A stretch of DNA of 64,000 nt, from contig JAPEIS010000006.1 of NCBI GenBank assembly GCA_029531795.1, positions 1,798,001 to 1,862,000 of the forward strand. Reading direction: 5' to 3'. The notes beneath the pieces are model-generated. The model was not told where the DNA came from. It made no database searches and saw only the letters and a program-made list of their open reading frames with translations. Source of the DNA: Sclerotinia nivalis. Lineage: Eukaryota > Ascomycota > Leotiomycetes > Helotiales > Sclerotiniaceae. The position numbers were made by a program, and so were the translations under genes. Below, piece after piece: positions 34,109 through 46,342 of the stretch (its first letter is position 1; each line of letters begins with the position of its first letter).

Positions 34109-34306
34109 CTATTCACACTTAACCCTAACCCTCTCCGCAGCCATCCCAGCCTTCGCCTTACACCCAGCACACCATTCGCGAACCATCTCTATCTTGGTAG
34201 TGGATTTCATACATGGAAGATTGGCTTTGACGGCCCAACAGCTGGTTGCGGGAAGCGTGTGTGAGGGGTGCGTGCAGGCGTATTGGAAGGAGATTTGTTG
34301 GCACAT
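34109..34306 (-). CDS. Small cysteine-rich hypothetical protein
   Basis: Intronless frame of 65 residues with six Cys: MCQQISFQYACTHPSH at the start, a Cys-Trp in the middle, and EWCAGCK near the end. The early MCxQ..Y.C.H pattern and CxxC recall short zinc-binding-like proteins common in filamentous fungi. No signal peptide is apparent, so it is not an obvious secreted effector. Transcription would be needed to confirm it. A random frame is the alternative. Confidence 0.4.
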   Translation of the reverse strand: MCQQISFQYACTHPSHTLPATSCWAVKANLPCMKSTTKIEMVREWCAGCKAKAGMAAERVRVKCE

Positions 34307-35174
34307 TTTTTGGGGGTGGCTTGGGATTGAAAGAGAGGGTGGATGGGTGCTAGGTAAAGAAAGTGATGGTTGGATTGTTGGATTGGTTAATGTATTCCTA
34401 CAATATACTGAAAATATAAGAGGAAGGATATGTATGGGATATGAACCAAGGAAGAAGGGAGAAGGAAGAAATGGAGGAGGTATACAAAACCCAACTGATT
34501 GTTCTTAGATTGATTTACAAAGGAAACTTGAATGAAGCATTACGGTTGATTATGTTAATTGATGATCTAAATCTAAACATAATGTATCATAAATAAATAA
34601 AGAGCTTTTGGGATCAATCTTTATATCACAGCACTTGTTTGTCTGGGAATTATTGATTGATGGAAGTTCTTTGTTAGATGGCCATCTTTTTCTTTCTTTC
34701 CTGTGGTTATTATTGTATTCTACTCTATTCTACTCTACTCTAACCGTCTATTTCCTTTGATTTGATTTGCCTTGATTTATTTACGCAGGTTATGATGGGG
34801 GATAGATTATCTACCAGTAAGCGGGATGGACGGAAAGGAGAGGGAGGTGAAGTGAGATGACAATAGAAGGAAAAAGATATGGAAATAGACGAGTTTGTTT
34901 TCTTGCTAGATGTGTAGTGTGTTTAATTTGTCGTGAGACTCCAGAGTCAGTTCGTTCTGAACTTCTTCACTGGAGCTTCTTCAATTCGCTGGTACTGTTG
35001 GCTACTAAGGAGCAGACAAGATTTGATAAGAAGTTTGATTGTATATTTAAATATTAGGAGCCTCTATTAAGACTAGAGGTGTATATCTATTGCTGCATAT
35101 GAGAATGTGGGGCGAGGTTGAATAGTAAGTATTGAGTTTGAATTCATTGCTTTTGGTTGTAGAACTTGGTATCT
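34307..35174. other. intergenic region, no gene seen
   Basis: AT-rich DNA upstream of the small Cys-rich ORF and downstream of the Tpt1 stop. It contains short TCTAC runs near 34720-34740. Open frames are short and unlike proteins. Confidence 0.45.
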
Positions 35175-36293
35175 CTATGTCTCCCCTACAGTTTTAGCTT
35201 CTTGTATATTAGTATCAGCAGTTCCACCTGTAGTTCTCCCCCCTTTCCCCCCTCTTCCACCTCCTCTCCCTCCCTTCCCCATTGGCGCCTTTCTATTCCT
35301 TAAACCTTCATCCAACTCCTTCACCTTCACTCCATCCTCCCAAAGCACACCGCCCTCCCTCCTCCCCTCAACCCTCTTCCAAAACCCCGTTCCCACAACT
35401 CCATCCGCGTTCCCCTCAGTCAACACAACCCCATTATCACTAATCCACCATTTCACATCTGGTTCCTCTTCTAAACACTTTTTAACATCCACATAAATCA
35501 ATACCTCTGCATCTCCCCTCATCCCACTTATAACCCCTCCTTCTTCCGGTACTCCGGTCCCGAAATGCACATGATTCCTTCCCATTTTCCTTAATCCTCC
35601 ACTTCTTACAATTTCCTCGTAAAATGCAAAATAAGTACCATGAACACAAGTCTCCGGCACATTTCCCCCCTCGATAGTAATAGGAACCAACAGGGCAGCT
35701 GAATCAATAGCAATAGAATGGCCTTGATTAGCACGAATGACCCAATCCGATGGATCCTCCGAGGATGGAGAAGGAGGTATTGGAAGTGCGGGATTCGCCT
35801 TCATAGAAAAACGCTGTTTGGCATTATCATGGACGGCGGCGCGGATATCGGCGAATGTCGGTTTAAGAGATTTGAGGCGAGGCCATTGCATCTAGGATAT
35901 ATGTGAGCTTGATTCTTCTTACTTGTAACCTCTCATGACCATAAAAAGAGTATGAGAATAGCCACGTGATTCTCCTCAATTCCATTTCCCATACTTCTTC
36001 CTCTCTTGCGCACGTATCCCCCATCTTTCCATCAAATATGAAACAAGAAGAAAGCTCACCACCAAATCCAACCTAGCGTATCCTTCTTCATCCAACTTCA
36101 ACCCCTCATCCTCGGCCGCATGTCTCAGCAACTTAGAAAGCGCCTTACTAATAACCACTTCTCTATTCTGTCCACCCCCACCACCCCTTCCACCTCTGCC
36201 TCCCTTTCCTCCTCTCCCACTCTTCTTAACCAAATCGGCTCCATCGATATCTTCTGCCAAAGCAGCCATGTCCGTCGCGCTCACATTCGCCAT
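35175..36293 (-). CDS. TPT1: tRNA 2'-phosphotransferase (Tpt1/KptA)
   Basis: Two exons: 36293-36060 and 35891-35175, giving 316 residues; the 168-nt intron is long for this window. The enzyme removes the splice-site 2'-phosphate left by fungal tRNA ligase, passing it to NAD+. Family motifs are ISKALSKLLRHAA, LDEEGYARLDLV joined to QWPRLKSLKPTFADI, IRANQGHSI, the HGTYFAFYEEI region, and MGRNHVHFGTG. Both ends carry Gly/Arg-rich tracts (SGRGGKGGRGGRGGGGG and GKGGRGGGRGGKGG), RGG-like RNA-binding tails that are not part of the catalytic core. An in-frame ATG at 36458 would add 55 residues that are basic and poor in acids; the shorter start is preferred because the added part is unlike Tpt1. Confidence 0.92.
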
Positions 36294-37313
36294 ATTTGTA
36301 TTTCTGCGCCGCGAATCTTGCGAGCAAGAGTACGAGGCTGAACTGTGTATTTCAAAAGCTTGTGAATGGAGACGATGTTTGTTGAATGCGTGTCCGTAAT
36401 ATCTCAATATCTCGAAACGAATTCCGGGTATTTTGTTGCGAAGGAAATGACTATACATTTAACTACCTAATTGATGAGTTTGATCACGCACGCGCGCATT
36501 ATAGCGGGGTGTAAAGGATTGGTGAAGAGGTTGTGGTGGGGTACGTACACAATTAGTTCGCTTATAAGATTTAGAAGGAACTTCTAAAGGAGGCAGGCAA
36601 TAGCAAGGGAAGAGTCAACGATGAGGTGAGGTGAGATGGGATTAGTATGTATAATTCGAAATCCCAAGGAAAATTGATATTTTTGGTGTGAATATATTCG
36701 ACAGGCAAGAGTTGACAGTGTAATCAAAATCTTCAGATACAATTTACTATTCTACATCACCGAAAGGCACAATATGATATTACTAACAAAATGCCTTGCA
36801 AATATTCTTTTTTACATATATTTATTGCTGGTAAATAATAATATAATACATTCATAAGTAGAAAGTCTGTCACCTCTCCAATATTGTTGTGCTCAATCCA
36901 GACTCCTCCCAATTCACCTTGGATCCATCTCCTTATATGCCAAAGCGGAACCCAATTGAATAGCCATATCCAGCAACGATTCAAGTGATTTTACAACCAC
37001 AAGAGCAAGCAACCCAAAACCCCAGCCTAGGCTGAACCGCACGCCGAAGCTAAGCAGTAATATGTACCTAAAGAGCATGCCCTAATCCTTTTCACTAATA
37101 TGTAACCTCGCTGATATGTAATCCTCAAACCCCTCTAATCGTGCCATCGTATGTACCCAGGGTATCTTGAAAATGTTTCTCTCTCCCTATGGTTATAAAA
37201 TCAAAAATAATATAAAGAAATACCCTCCTAATAAACCCGTGCGCAAAAGCGCTGAAAGAAACCTGTGCCGAACTCCGAATTTTTCTTTGTACAAATGGAA
37301 TCGTAAATGAAAT
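36294..37313. other. intergenic region, Tpt1 promoter side
   Basis: Upstream of Tpt1 and downstream of the next minus-strand stop. AT-rich, with no supported gene and no recognisable tRNA or 5S rRNA. Confidence 0.45.
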
Positions 37314-40149
37314 TTACTGGTAAGCACCAGATTGCGAAGGGCCTAATGGATCCTTACTTCTCATAAGGCTGCCGGCTCTGTTCCTGGCGCCCAGACCTAA
37401 AGGAGCAGATACCTTTCTCTGCCCACGTTCCTCGGCTAATCTTCCCGAAAGGCTTGTAGTATCCCTCTCGGGAGTTCGCTCCAGATATCTACGACCACCA
37501 CCACTGCCGCCTAGACTTGAGTTTACAAGAATCTCTCTCTCCGGTGTTCGTTCGTAATATCTTCTGCCGGTGTTGATTTGTGTGAGTGGAGAGGGTTGTG
37601 GCCCCCTGTTAGGACTGAGGGCTGTCGTATATGACCTTCTGAGCGCTAATGACGATGTGGCTGTGCCGGATCTCATATCGTCTTCGGGAAAGTGAGGGCG
37701 CGGCATTTCCTCCCGCGGGATTTCTCCCCTGCGTCCGACGTCCGTTTTAGCTCTTGAGGGTGCCCGAAATCGAGCCTCCACTGTTTCTTGGGGATCTTCG
37801 GTTTCAGCGCGTCGACTGCGAAGTAACAGAGATGTGCGACGTCCTGCTGCTAAACTTTGCGTCGGCGTTGTGTTCTCAGGCGGCGGATATCTCAAAGTCG
37901 GTAATGTATTTGTTGCCAGAAGGGTGCTTCTTCGGGCCTCGAGACGGCTATATGATCTTGGGCTCGCCTTTAACTTTGCTATATCACTAGAAGGCGGCTG
38001 CCTTGGGCTAACAGGCTCTATAGTTTGTCGGATTTCGACATCCTGACCACGAACATTCTGTCGGAGCTGTGTCAGAGTAGTATCGTGATCGTTTGATCGT
38101 CGTTCCGACAATGAAAGACAAAGTTCCGTTAAACTGCGACATAAACTGTCTGCTTTTCGACGGACTTGTCGATCGGAGAAATTAGAATGTGCTCCGCCAA
38201 TGGATGATTGAGAACTTGATATCGGCCCAGGTTGACCGGAGGTTCCCATCATGGCAGAGATTGCCAACGCGTCATTTGCTGTAGCCTCCAAAGACTTGTA
38301 TATTTCGGGGTCCAATAAAGGCTTCGAATTTAATAAAGCGGATCGCAAGAGAGGATGGTTTTCAGCTTTAGACACATCTACGGAAGGAGCTTCAGTTGGG
38401 GATATGCTATTACCGCGTCCACGTTTTGGCGATGTTGACATGGTAGTTTCGGTTGTGGCAGCGGTGGGAGGTCGCTCGTGGGTGGCTCGGGAGACAGCTG
38501 CACCAGAGGTTGTCGGCAATTTGCCCGTCAATTCCAATCTATGTATACGCGATTTTAGATCATCTAGTTCGTCCCAAACAGTTGAAGGTGCAGTCGTGGA
38601 CACGGTCGACGCAGTGCCTTCTATTGCACGTTGTGTTTCATGTTGTTCGCCGATCTCCATCGGTTGCGCCACAAGTGGAGAAGAATGATAAGTAGTAGTT
38701 CGGGGAACGGAGTACGAAGTGGACAAATTGGACTGCCGGTATGCAGTAATTGTTCTGTCCTGTATAGATGGTCGTCGCCCAGCGTATGACTGTGGTTCGA
38801 AATCGCCTTCTCGGTTATTCGTTCGTGGAGTTGTAGGGTTTGACAGGGCCGCCGTTGCATACGATCGCTTCCTTTGCTCGTTCGGAATAGAGGTTGTTGA
38901 AGTAGCAGGTCCTGTCCTTGCAGGTGAGTTGTCCCCCAGTACTTGTGCTAGACTTTCTGCTTCTTCCGCGTAACGAGCTGTTGGCTTTGTTTCTTGATCG
39001 GCTTCACGACGAAAATATGAAGATCGGAAGTTAGGAGCAGGGAGAGATTGGCGCATACCGATGCGGGACTATCGAGACGAGTTAGATATTTTAAGCCACT
39101 TTTGGAAAATATCCCGATGCAAGGTAAAATTGCAAAGAATGTATTACCTTTCTAGAATCTAATCTATTGAAGGCTGGATTCCTCTGCCTATTCATATCAT
39201 CTTCCTCTTGCGCAACCTGTAAGAATAAGTCCGCTTCATCAGAATTTCGTTCATCCGGTAATTCTTTCCGAGGATTCCGTCCCTCCAGACTCCTCAATGC
39301 AGATTCCCTCTCTGTCAGGTCGGGTTCCATTTTATTATTGTTCTTGATGCCCCTCGCCGGTAAAAGCACAGGTCGCGACGGTGTATTCTCCAAAGATGAT
39401 CGTGGTGCATATGATGTTGAAGGAGAATGAGTTTGATCCAAATGAGATTGGTCCGCAATCCAATTTGTTGTTTGCGAGACGTACGATGCTCCTGAAGATA
39501 ACATTGTCGAAGTTGATTCTTTTGTGACTTCAGCCGTTATTCCATTCTTGCCATTGAGGTGAGCAGGCACTCTCCTTGCATTTTTTTCTGATGCGACAAT
39601 CCTTGATGCTGTTTCGTGTTGAAGTTTCGTGGAAGTATTGGTCGTGACTGAAGCTCTGTTAGGTGTAGGCGTGGGATAAGATAATGTTCGACGCGACGAT
39701 GATGATTTAGGTGACCCTGATCTAACCGGACCCCCAGTGAATGAATTTAATATCCTCGTGCGAAATGGCTCCTTCTTATTTGGATTTGTCGGACTAAAAG
39801 GGGTCGCAACGGTAGAATGATTCCCGGTGAATTTCAAATCAAAACTAGAAGATTTAAGTTTTAGATTATTATTATTGTTGTTTTCCTCAGCATTCATATT
39901 GGAATTGACGGCGATGGAAGTATTTGCAGTATTTGCAGTCGCCATATTTGAGTCAGCTGATTGTGATAATGTTGAATGATGATGATATGCTGCTTCTTCT
40001 CCGGTGGTTGGTATTTGTGTAATTATATCGGGCGCATAACGTATTCTGGGTAATTTCGAGGAATTATGATCAACTCTATGGGAGTGAAACGATAAAGGTC
40101 TTGGTCTGGGTTTTGATCTTGTATTTGGTGATTGAGGGATTTGTGACAT
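37314..40149 (-). CDS. Large disordered Ser/Thr/Pro-rich fungal protein
   Basis: Two exons: 40149-39148 and 39068-37314, giving 918 residues; the junction reads RLDSRKSRIGMRQSLPAPN. The sequence is low-complexity and polar nearly throughout, with an Asn run (EENNNNNNLK) and many RRxS/T-type sites. A more ordered point is PDERNSDEADLFLQVAQEE just before the intron, followed by RRYAEEAESLAQVLG-like sequence and a predicted helical stretch near LADDLKSRIHRLELTGKL-type sequence in the middle. C-terminal repeats resemble RRYYERTPEREI and RRYLERTPERDT. I recognise the type as a fungal scaffold-like protein, possibly linked to the cytoskeleton or spindle pole, but no defined family can be named. Confidence 0.82.
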
Positions 40150-40884
40150 CTTGAATAAAAATAGTCTAACATATCAAGTCAAAGCGAAGATTGATTGTAT
40201 GTAAAAATATTAAAAAAAGGAATAAAAAAATTGGGTGTGAATGTGAATGTGTAGGTAAGATAAGGAAGGTATGTATGTATGTATGTGAAGAGAAAAGAAA
40301 AAGGTTAGGTAGAATGAGAATGGTGTGAGGAAGGTCAGGTTCCGTCATCAACCAACCATGCAGCCAGCTACTGCATATCCGCAGGTCAAGATTTGATAGC
40401 AAATGGCCGTGCTCATAACAAAACAAAGCTAGAGAATCGTATTAGATAAATGATAATTGGAGAATTGGAGAACTGATCATAGATACTCTTTACAATATAC
40501 AACATGAAGGTCTATCTAGGTACCAAACAGTTACAGTGGTACATATGTTTCTTTTGAAGAGGATGGAGAAAATGGAAGAAAATGGAAGAAAATGCACAAC
40601 GAGAACATATATCTATTAAAAGGAGAATTTCGGTTGTATTCTTTCCCTTTCAAACATTTATTACATTAACTGGTGCACTTCGCTTTGCATACTTATTTTC
40701 TTTTCTGTTCATCAATATTTTAAGTTTCTCACAAGGTTTATCTCAGGGTTTTTTGGTGGTGCAGCACCGCATAAATGGCCCTGTCAAAAATGCAATAAAC
40801 CGTAATTTCCATCTCAGCACTCGCGTGAGCGTTAGGGCTTCCGAAACTTTCCTAAAGTCCATGGCGGGCTTTTGCGCAAAATTA

Positions 40885-40937
40885 GCTGGGAGTTGGGAGT
40901 TGGCTGGGAGCTGGGAGCTGGGAGCTGGGAGCTGGGA
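40885..40937. repeat. GCTGGGA minisatellite, 7-bp unit
   Basis: About seven copies of GCTGGGA/GTTGGGA in tandem with one irregular spacer. The G-rich strand has spaced GGG runs that could form a quadruplex. Confidence 0.93.
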
Positions 40938-43900
40938 AGATCTCTTTTCATCATGGATCAAGTATTAAGTGCTAGGTACTACGTATTCAAAGCCTAGGGG
41001 GGACTCCTTGGAAATTAAATCCTTATTCAGTCAGGTATTATTCCTATGAATTCTCGTCAACGCTGTATATATATATATATACTGTGCTTATCTGAAATCA
41101 TATCAAGATATGAAATGATATCGACCTTGACAACTGCGTGGGGCATAATAATGGTCTTCATGCAGAGTTTTGTATAATTAAATGTTCTTACAGATTCGAT
41201 GCCTTCCACTGGCTTTTGATTCGAAGAGTACCGAACCTCTCACACTCTTGAGTCTTGAAAGTTGACCCTCTCTTCACACTGACGCATGCAATTAATCAAT
41301 TACTCTATCCACCATGACCTCTCACTGCATAGATTGTGTTCTAAAGGCGAGGGACGTGCATAATGATTGATATCCCTAGTAACTATTTGATGTGGTGATG
41401 GTGAGGGGAACTTTTCAATCATTGCAATCCATCCATAGTGAAGAAGTTCGACATTCCTAAAATGACAGAGTGTTTTTAATTTCGAATTCATTAGACGACT
41501 TGACTTCTCTTGATGTCGAGTACAGACAGATAATTGACAATTTTAAAAATTAAGTTGAGAAGACATAATTCATGAAAATCTTCAAATTCGGGTAAGACAT
41601 TGTGAGGGGAAGGAAGCGGGAGAAATCAAGAAATCGAGAAATCGCGACTCACACATGGAAGCGGGTGAACCCTGAAGGCTTAGTTCGGGCCGTGACCACT
41701 GCCAGGCGGAGAAATACTTGGTATCATTCAAATCCTGTACTCCATAAGTCCACTTTCAAAAATAGCTTTCATTTATTGTGCACAGTGACTCTCGGTATGA
41801 TTTCGATCAATGTGACATGTGCATATAATACATATAGATGTGTAGAGCCCATGGCTCCGGAAGTCGAGGCCTGTTCTAAGTTTCTCCTCGCAGCTGTGCT
41901 TTGACAAGGCTTCCGGTTTGGTGCGTGCCATGGAGAAAGTTTGTTAACATCGTGCAGCCTGAACTGCAAGTCAAATCTCTCAGATCGCTGAATGGCTGGT
42001 ATTGAATCCCAAGTAGTCAATGATTGACTACCGAAGCCGGAAGAAATCCTTTCATCAGCCTGTAAATATGTACTGTCGTTGGATGTAACTTTTTCTTCCC
42101 GTATAGCTAAGACTCTTCCAAAAACACACAGTACAGCTTCTTAGCCGGGCATGAAAGTGGCCAATTGAATGTATAGAAAGGCTTGAACTCGCTTCGAGGG
42201 GTATGCCAATGTTCAGTCGATTGGATTGAAAGACCCACCTATGGATACATACCGATGCCCTACCTATGCCCTACCTCCAGCTGGTGTCAAGTTCTTGTGT
42301 AGAAGTGATGAACTCGCGGTTGATCAACTATCCAATGGACAGTCAAAACTTCATTTAGAAGTTCTCATTAGAAAGCGTCGGGGATACTTGAGAATTTCTC
42401 AAAAGGAATTTATTTCAGCGGTTGTGAACCGCAATATGATGGGTGTACTATAACAAAATGTGACAAAGGATTACGGTTATATTATTGAGGTTCAATATCT
42501 ATTCAAATTCCTAAAAGCATCATCAAATTACAGGAAAAACAGCAATATATAGCTGAGAAATGTTTTACATTATTTTGCCTCTTCAATCACTGTATTGCAT
42601 ATACGTTCAGGGGCAAGGACCCATTGATGTCCCAGAACCATGAGGGCAGGATAATCAATGACCCAAAAGATGTCCTTGATGCGGAGGCGTAATTAGGTCT
42701 GGCCAAAAGTGTACTGAAAAATTGGCAAGGAAATGAATCTGGTCTCCTAAACGGAACGTTGTTCAAGGTCCGGCCAATTGCTTTTATAAATCTTCAAATT
42801 GCATGTGAAAGCAATTTTCCCAAGACTCCCAACTCCCAACGGTCAGCTAGGTAAATATTCGTCTCAACTTCGGCTTCATGGAATAATTACTCTTTGAGGC
42901 GATTTGAAAATTGATATGGCCGCAGTTGTGGATTCCTAGTAGTAGAGTAGAGGCAAGTAGATCGCGGCTGAGTTTCTGTGTCTGGAACAAAATCCTGCCA
43001 AAAATCTCTTGATAAATTAATTTTTCAAATTTTGCCATGTTAAAATGAAACACCGAGGTTTGTATACGTTTGTATATTACGCACAAAACATGCTCTATCC
43101 CCCTGGTAACCTGCTAATAAACAACGCTTTTTCAAGGTCGTCCCTGAACAGAATAGAATTTGCATTAGCATAACGGGTGAATATTCTCTTCTCTCTTTAG
43201 TATATCTATAATTATCTCGCGTTTGGATCCGAAATTAGTCCCTTCCCTTGAGAAGGCCTTCAAATGAACAAAGCTTCAATAGGTCAAGAAAAAGGATGAG
43301 ACGAACTCGGGGCATGAAATTTGTACTTTTTCATGCTCGCTTGGACAATAGCTTGGGGATATCATAATGCAGATATACTCGCAGATCAGTCAGCTAAACA
43401 GCTAGCCTAGATACTTACTTGTCGATGATCCTGCTCACATACTTTCCCATACACTATGTCGCCCCGTTTCTGAGCTGCTCTTTCGACCACCTCGCACTCA
43501 TAGTCTCGTAGTCTCGTGGTTTCGTACTGAATACCCGACATACATCTCGTTACCAACCGTTTTAATGAGATCTCCCATGTGGGGGGTTCTCAAATGCAGT
43601 GTCCTGGATCATGCTTCGTTATGAGCTGAATTTGGGATAGCAGGTCGAGATTCAATTTCATCCCCCACAAGTCGGTCGCCACACAATGCTGGATAATGCT
43701 GGGCATTGGGCAGGCGACAAATTGGATAAGGAAAATGATTCGGGAGCGAGAAGAGTTACTTGACTTTTTTTTTTCCCTTTCTTTCATCGGTTTCTTCTCT
43801 CTTCTTGGGATTTTAAAATACGTTTTGATGTACGTAAAGGTCAGGAGGACGGATGTACCTGATGGGATTAAATCCCCCAGCCACAATGAGCCACACTGAG

Positions 43901-44475
43901 CCTCATTTATGATTTACACTCCTTCTATCTTCTCCTTCAACGTCAGACGGAAGACGCGATAAATTACCTTCTAGAGTTATGTTCGTCGAGTGGTATGACC
44001 TTCAAAGTTCCCTCTTGGAGCATCAAAGCGAAGCACAATTTTGTCCCGTCCCTTGATAAATCTTGAAAACCCTTGAAAACTCTTGACACCCTTGACACCC
44101 TTGACAACCTCTTTCTTTCTCACCATTCTATTGGTGGGGGCGTCGGATATTTTCCAATGTGACATCTTTTTCATAGTTTGTTTCATATATTTCCATGGAT
44201 GTTTACGACCAATTAAAAATGGAGAGTCAAGATGCAGTAAATCTATTTTGGCAACGCGTATGAAGTATGAAGTATGAAATCCTAAGGCAATACAAATTTG
44301 TAAATGATAATCCATTTATGAATTTATGATTTGATTGTGATTTGACCCATCTGCCTGGACAACAAAGCCATCCATGGAGCGGGTTCCAGGTTGTTGTTGT
44401 ATGCACCGATGTCAATTTTGTAGCTTCGAATTTGGGGATTTTTTTTCTTTCTTTTAAGCCTCTTTACGGAGTTAC

Positions 44476-44512
44476 TCTCTGCCTCTCTGCCTCTCCGCCT
44501 CTCCGCCTCTCC
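44476..44512. repeat. CTCTCYGC 8-bp tandem repeat
   Basis: Four and a half copies of an 8-bp pyrimidine unit, the first two with T and the next two with C at one site. Lies in the pyrimidine-rich leader region. Confidence 0.9.
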
Positions 44513-44866
44513 AAGAGTCTTATTACTCATTCACTCACACCACTTTCTTCTCACAAATTCTACCTACCTAACAATTCGATATACTTTTACATTTCATTAT
44601 ATATCTTCTTTAGCTATTTATCTACCTTTTTCATTTTACACAAAATTGATTTATTCGGTTTTCCTACATTTCATTGTTTTTTCTACATGATGTATTTCAT
44701 TATCTGACATCATCCTTCCTCCGCTTCTTGAATTTCATATATTTATTTCCTTCTTTAAATACCATACCTACCTACTTGAATTCTCCTTGCGACTGAAAAG
44801 CCGTGGCCATTCCTTTGTTCTCGACCTCGAGCTACCCTACCATTGACTCTCGACTGATTCCTTCAA

Positions 44867-44894
44867 TACATACATACATACATACATACATACA
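44867..44894. repeat. (CATA)n microsatellite
   Basis: Seven uninterrupted ACAT units. Confidence 0.95.
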
Positions 44895-45324
44895 CTTTAT
44901 GACAGAGGTACCCCAGACGATATACCAGCCCTATTGGAAATACCCCACGGGAATCAAACATAATACAATCTGTTCCTTCATCTTTGTATGATCGGATAAA
45001 TTTGTCTCGTATCTCATCCAAGGTTTCCAGCTATCTATCTATCTATCCATCATACCCACGAGTTGTTTGTGTTGTGTGGAATTGTCGCGCCCAAGGGAAG
45101 TCTATTACAGATTCCCAACACAAACAGATTACCTACTACTTACTACCTCCCTCAACTCAACTTAACTCAACTTTATTCTATCAATAAAGATAGATACTTA
45201 CAAATATACCTACCTACCTGTACGCATACCTAGTTATACCTGGAATTACAATCACCCACACTTCCACGGCTCATCTCATCTCATCTTCTCTCATCTCGTC
45301 AAATCAAATCAATCTCGAATCTAT

Positions 45325-45382
45325 TCATCCATCCATCCATCCATCCATCCATCAATCCACCCACCCATCCATTCATCCATCC
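45325..45382. repeat. (CCAT)n microsatellite, interrupted
   Basis: Runs of ATCC units broken by AATCCACCCACCC. The array is about 58 nt in the proposed leader or promoter of the phosphatase gene. Confidence 0.9.
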
Positions 45383-46342
45383 ATCTCTCTCCGGCTTTCT
45401 TGCAGACGGAAGGCTTGATTTGGTTGGGTACACCCGCCTTTTTAAAGAAGGCAAAACCTTTGAGAGGTACGGAGTACATAAGTAGGTAGTACTCTTCTCT
45501 CTAATAAGTTGCAGGCAATTAAAATCAAGGGCAAATCAAATTCACAGTAAGGGATCTTTTTTATTGGTTTACACGATTTTTACTGGGTGCTTGGTGCTTT
45601 TTTTACCCGCCCTGTCTATTTTTAAACCCCTGCATTTCACCCCCAATTCGCTGAGAACGGTGCGCTGACTAGTTTAAACCTATTCAGAACCCTGGCCAAC
45701 ACCACCAACATTGTCGAGACGTCTTCGTTTCTCGAAACTCTTGACTTTTTAAAATCCTTCCTTCAATCTTGTTTCCCAAAAAGGTTCAATTTTTGAAAGT
45801 TTTATTTCCCCCCCCCCCAACAATAACATTATATCCTGTCATTTCGCTCTTTTGTAATTTGACCCCAGGCATACGAAACCGACCTCACATCCCTTAGTAC
45901 TGAGTACTGAGTACTGGGTACTTCATACTTCGAATAATAATAACTTGCGGCGTCTCGCGTGGATTACCCAGGTAAGGCAAGATTAAGGTTACCCCTCGAG
46001 GTAATTCTGGCTTTGTCCTCAAACTCCTCTTACGACTTCTCGCTGTATACATTCCAATCATTCTCTTGTACCGGTCACTTCTTGCGCCATTACCATATTC
46101 AATCGCAATTATCAAGGCGCATTTTACCTTGCTTATTGTTGTCGACTCTTACTTTGAAGTTTGTCATTCGATTTTTCAAGATCTTTTTGTTTTCATAACT
46201 TCTAGTGAGTGAACTTGTTTTTTCTTTGGGTTTAATCCTGAAGCTTGCTTTCTTTTCTTATTGTTGCCTTCATTGATCGTAGTATCATCAAACAAACAAC
46301 AAAAGAAACTCGTTTATACTCATTGTACCTTTTTAACGAACG

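Larger units (their letters stand above)
40150..46342. other. 6-kb gene-free region before the phosphatase gene
   Basis: No coding region is supported over 6 kb. The left half has a 7-bp minisatellite (40885-40937) and AT-rich DNA. The right half, from about 44400, is strongly pyrimidine-rich with CATA, CCAT and CTCTCYGC tandem units, poly-C and poly-T runs. This composition is usual for a very long promoter and 5' leader of the dual-specificity phosphatase gene at 46343. Short upstream open frames exist in the leader. Confidence 0.45.

Noticed and set aside
37010..37090. Segment with a GCTAAGCAGTAA-like string, considered as a 5S rRNA
   Set aside because: Only a short superficial resemblance; the conserved 5S core and ends are missing.
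44866..45382. CATA and CCAT arrays considered as CRISPR-like repeats
   Set aside because: Simple 4-bp microsatellites without spacers; the genome is eukaryotic.
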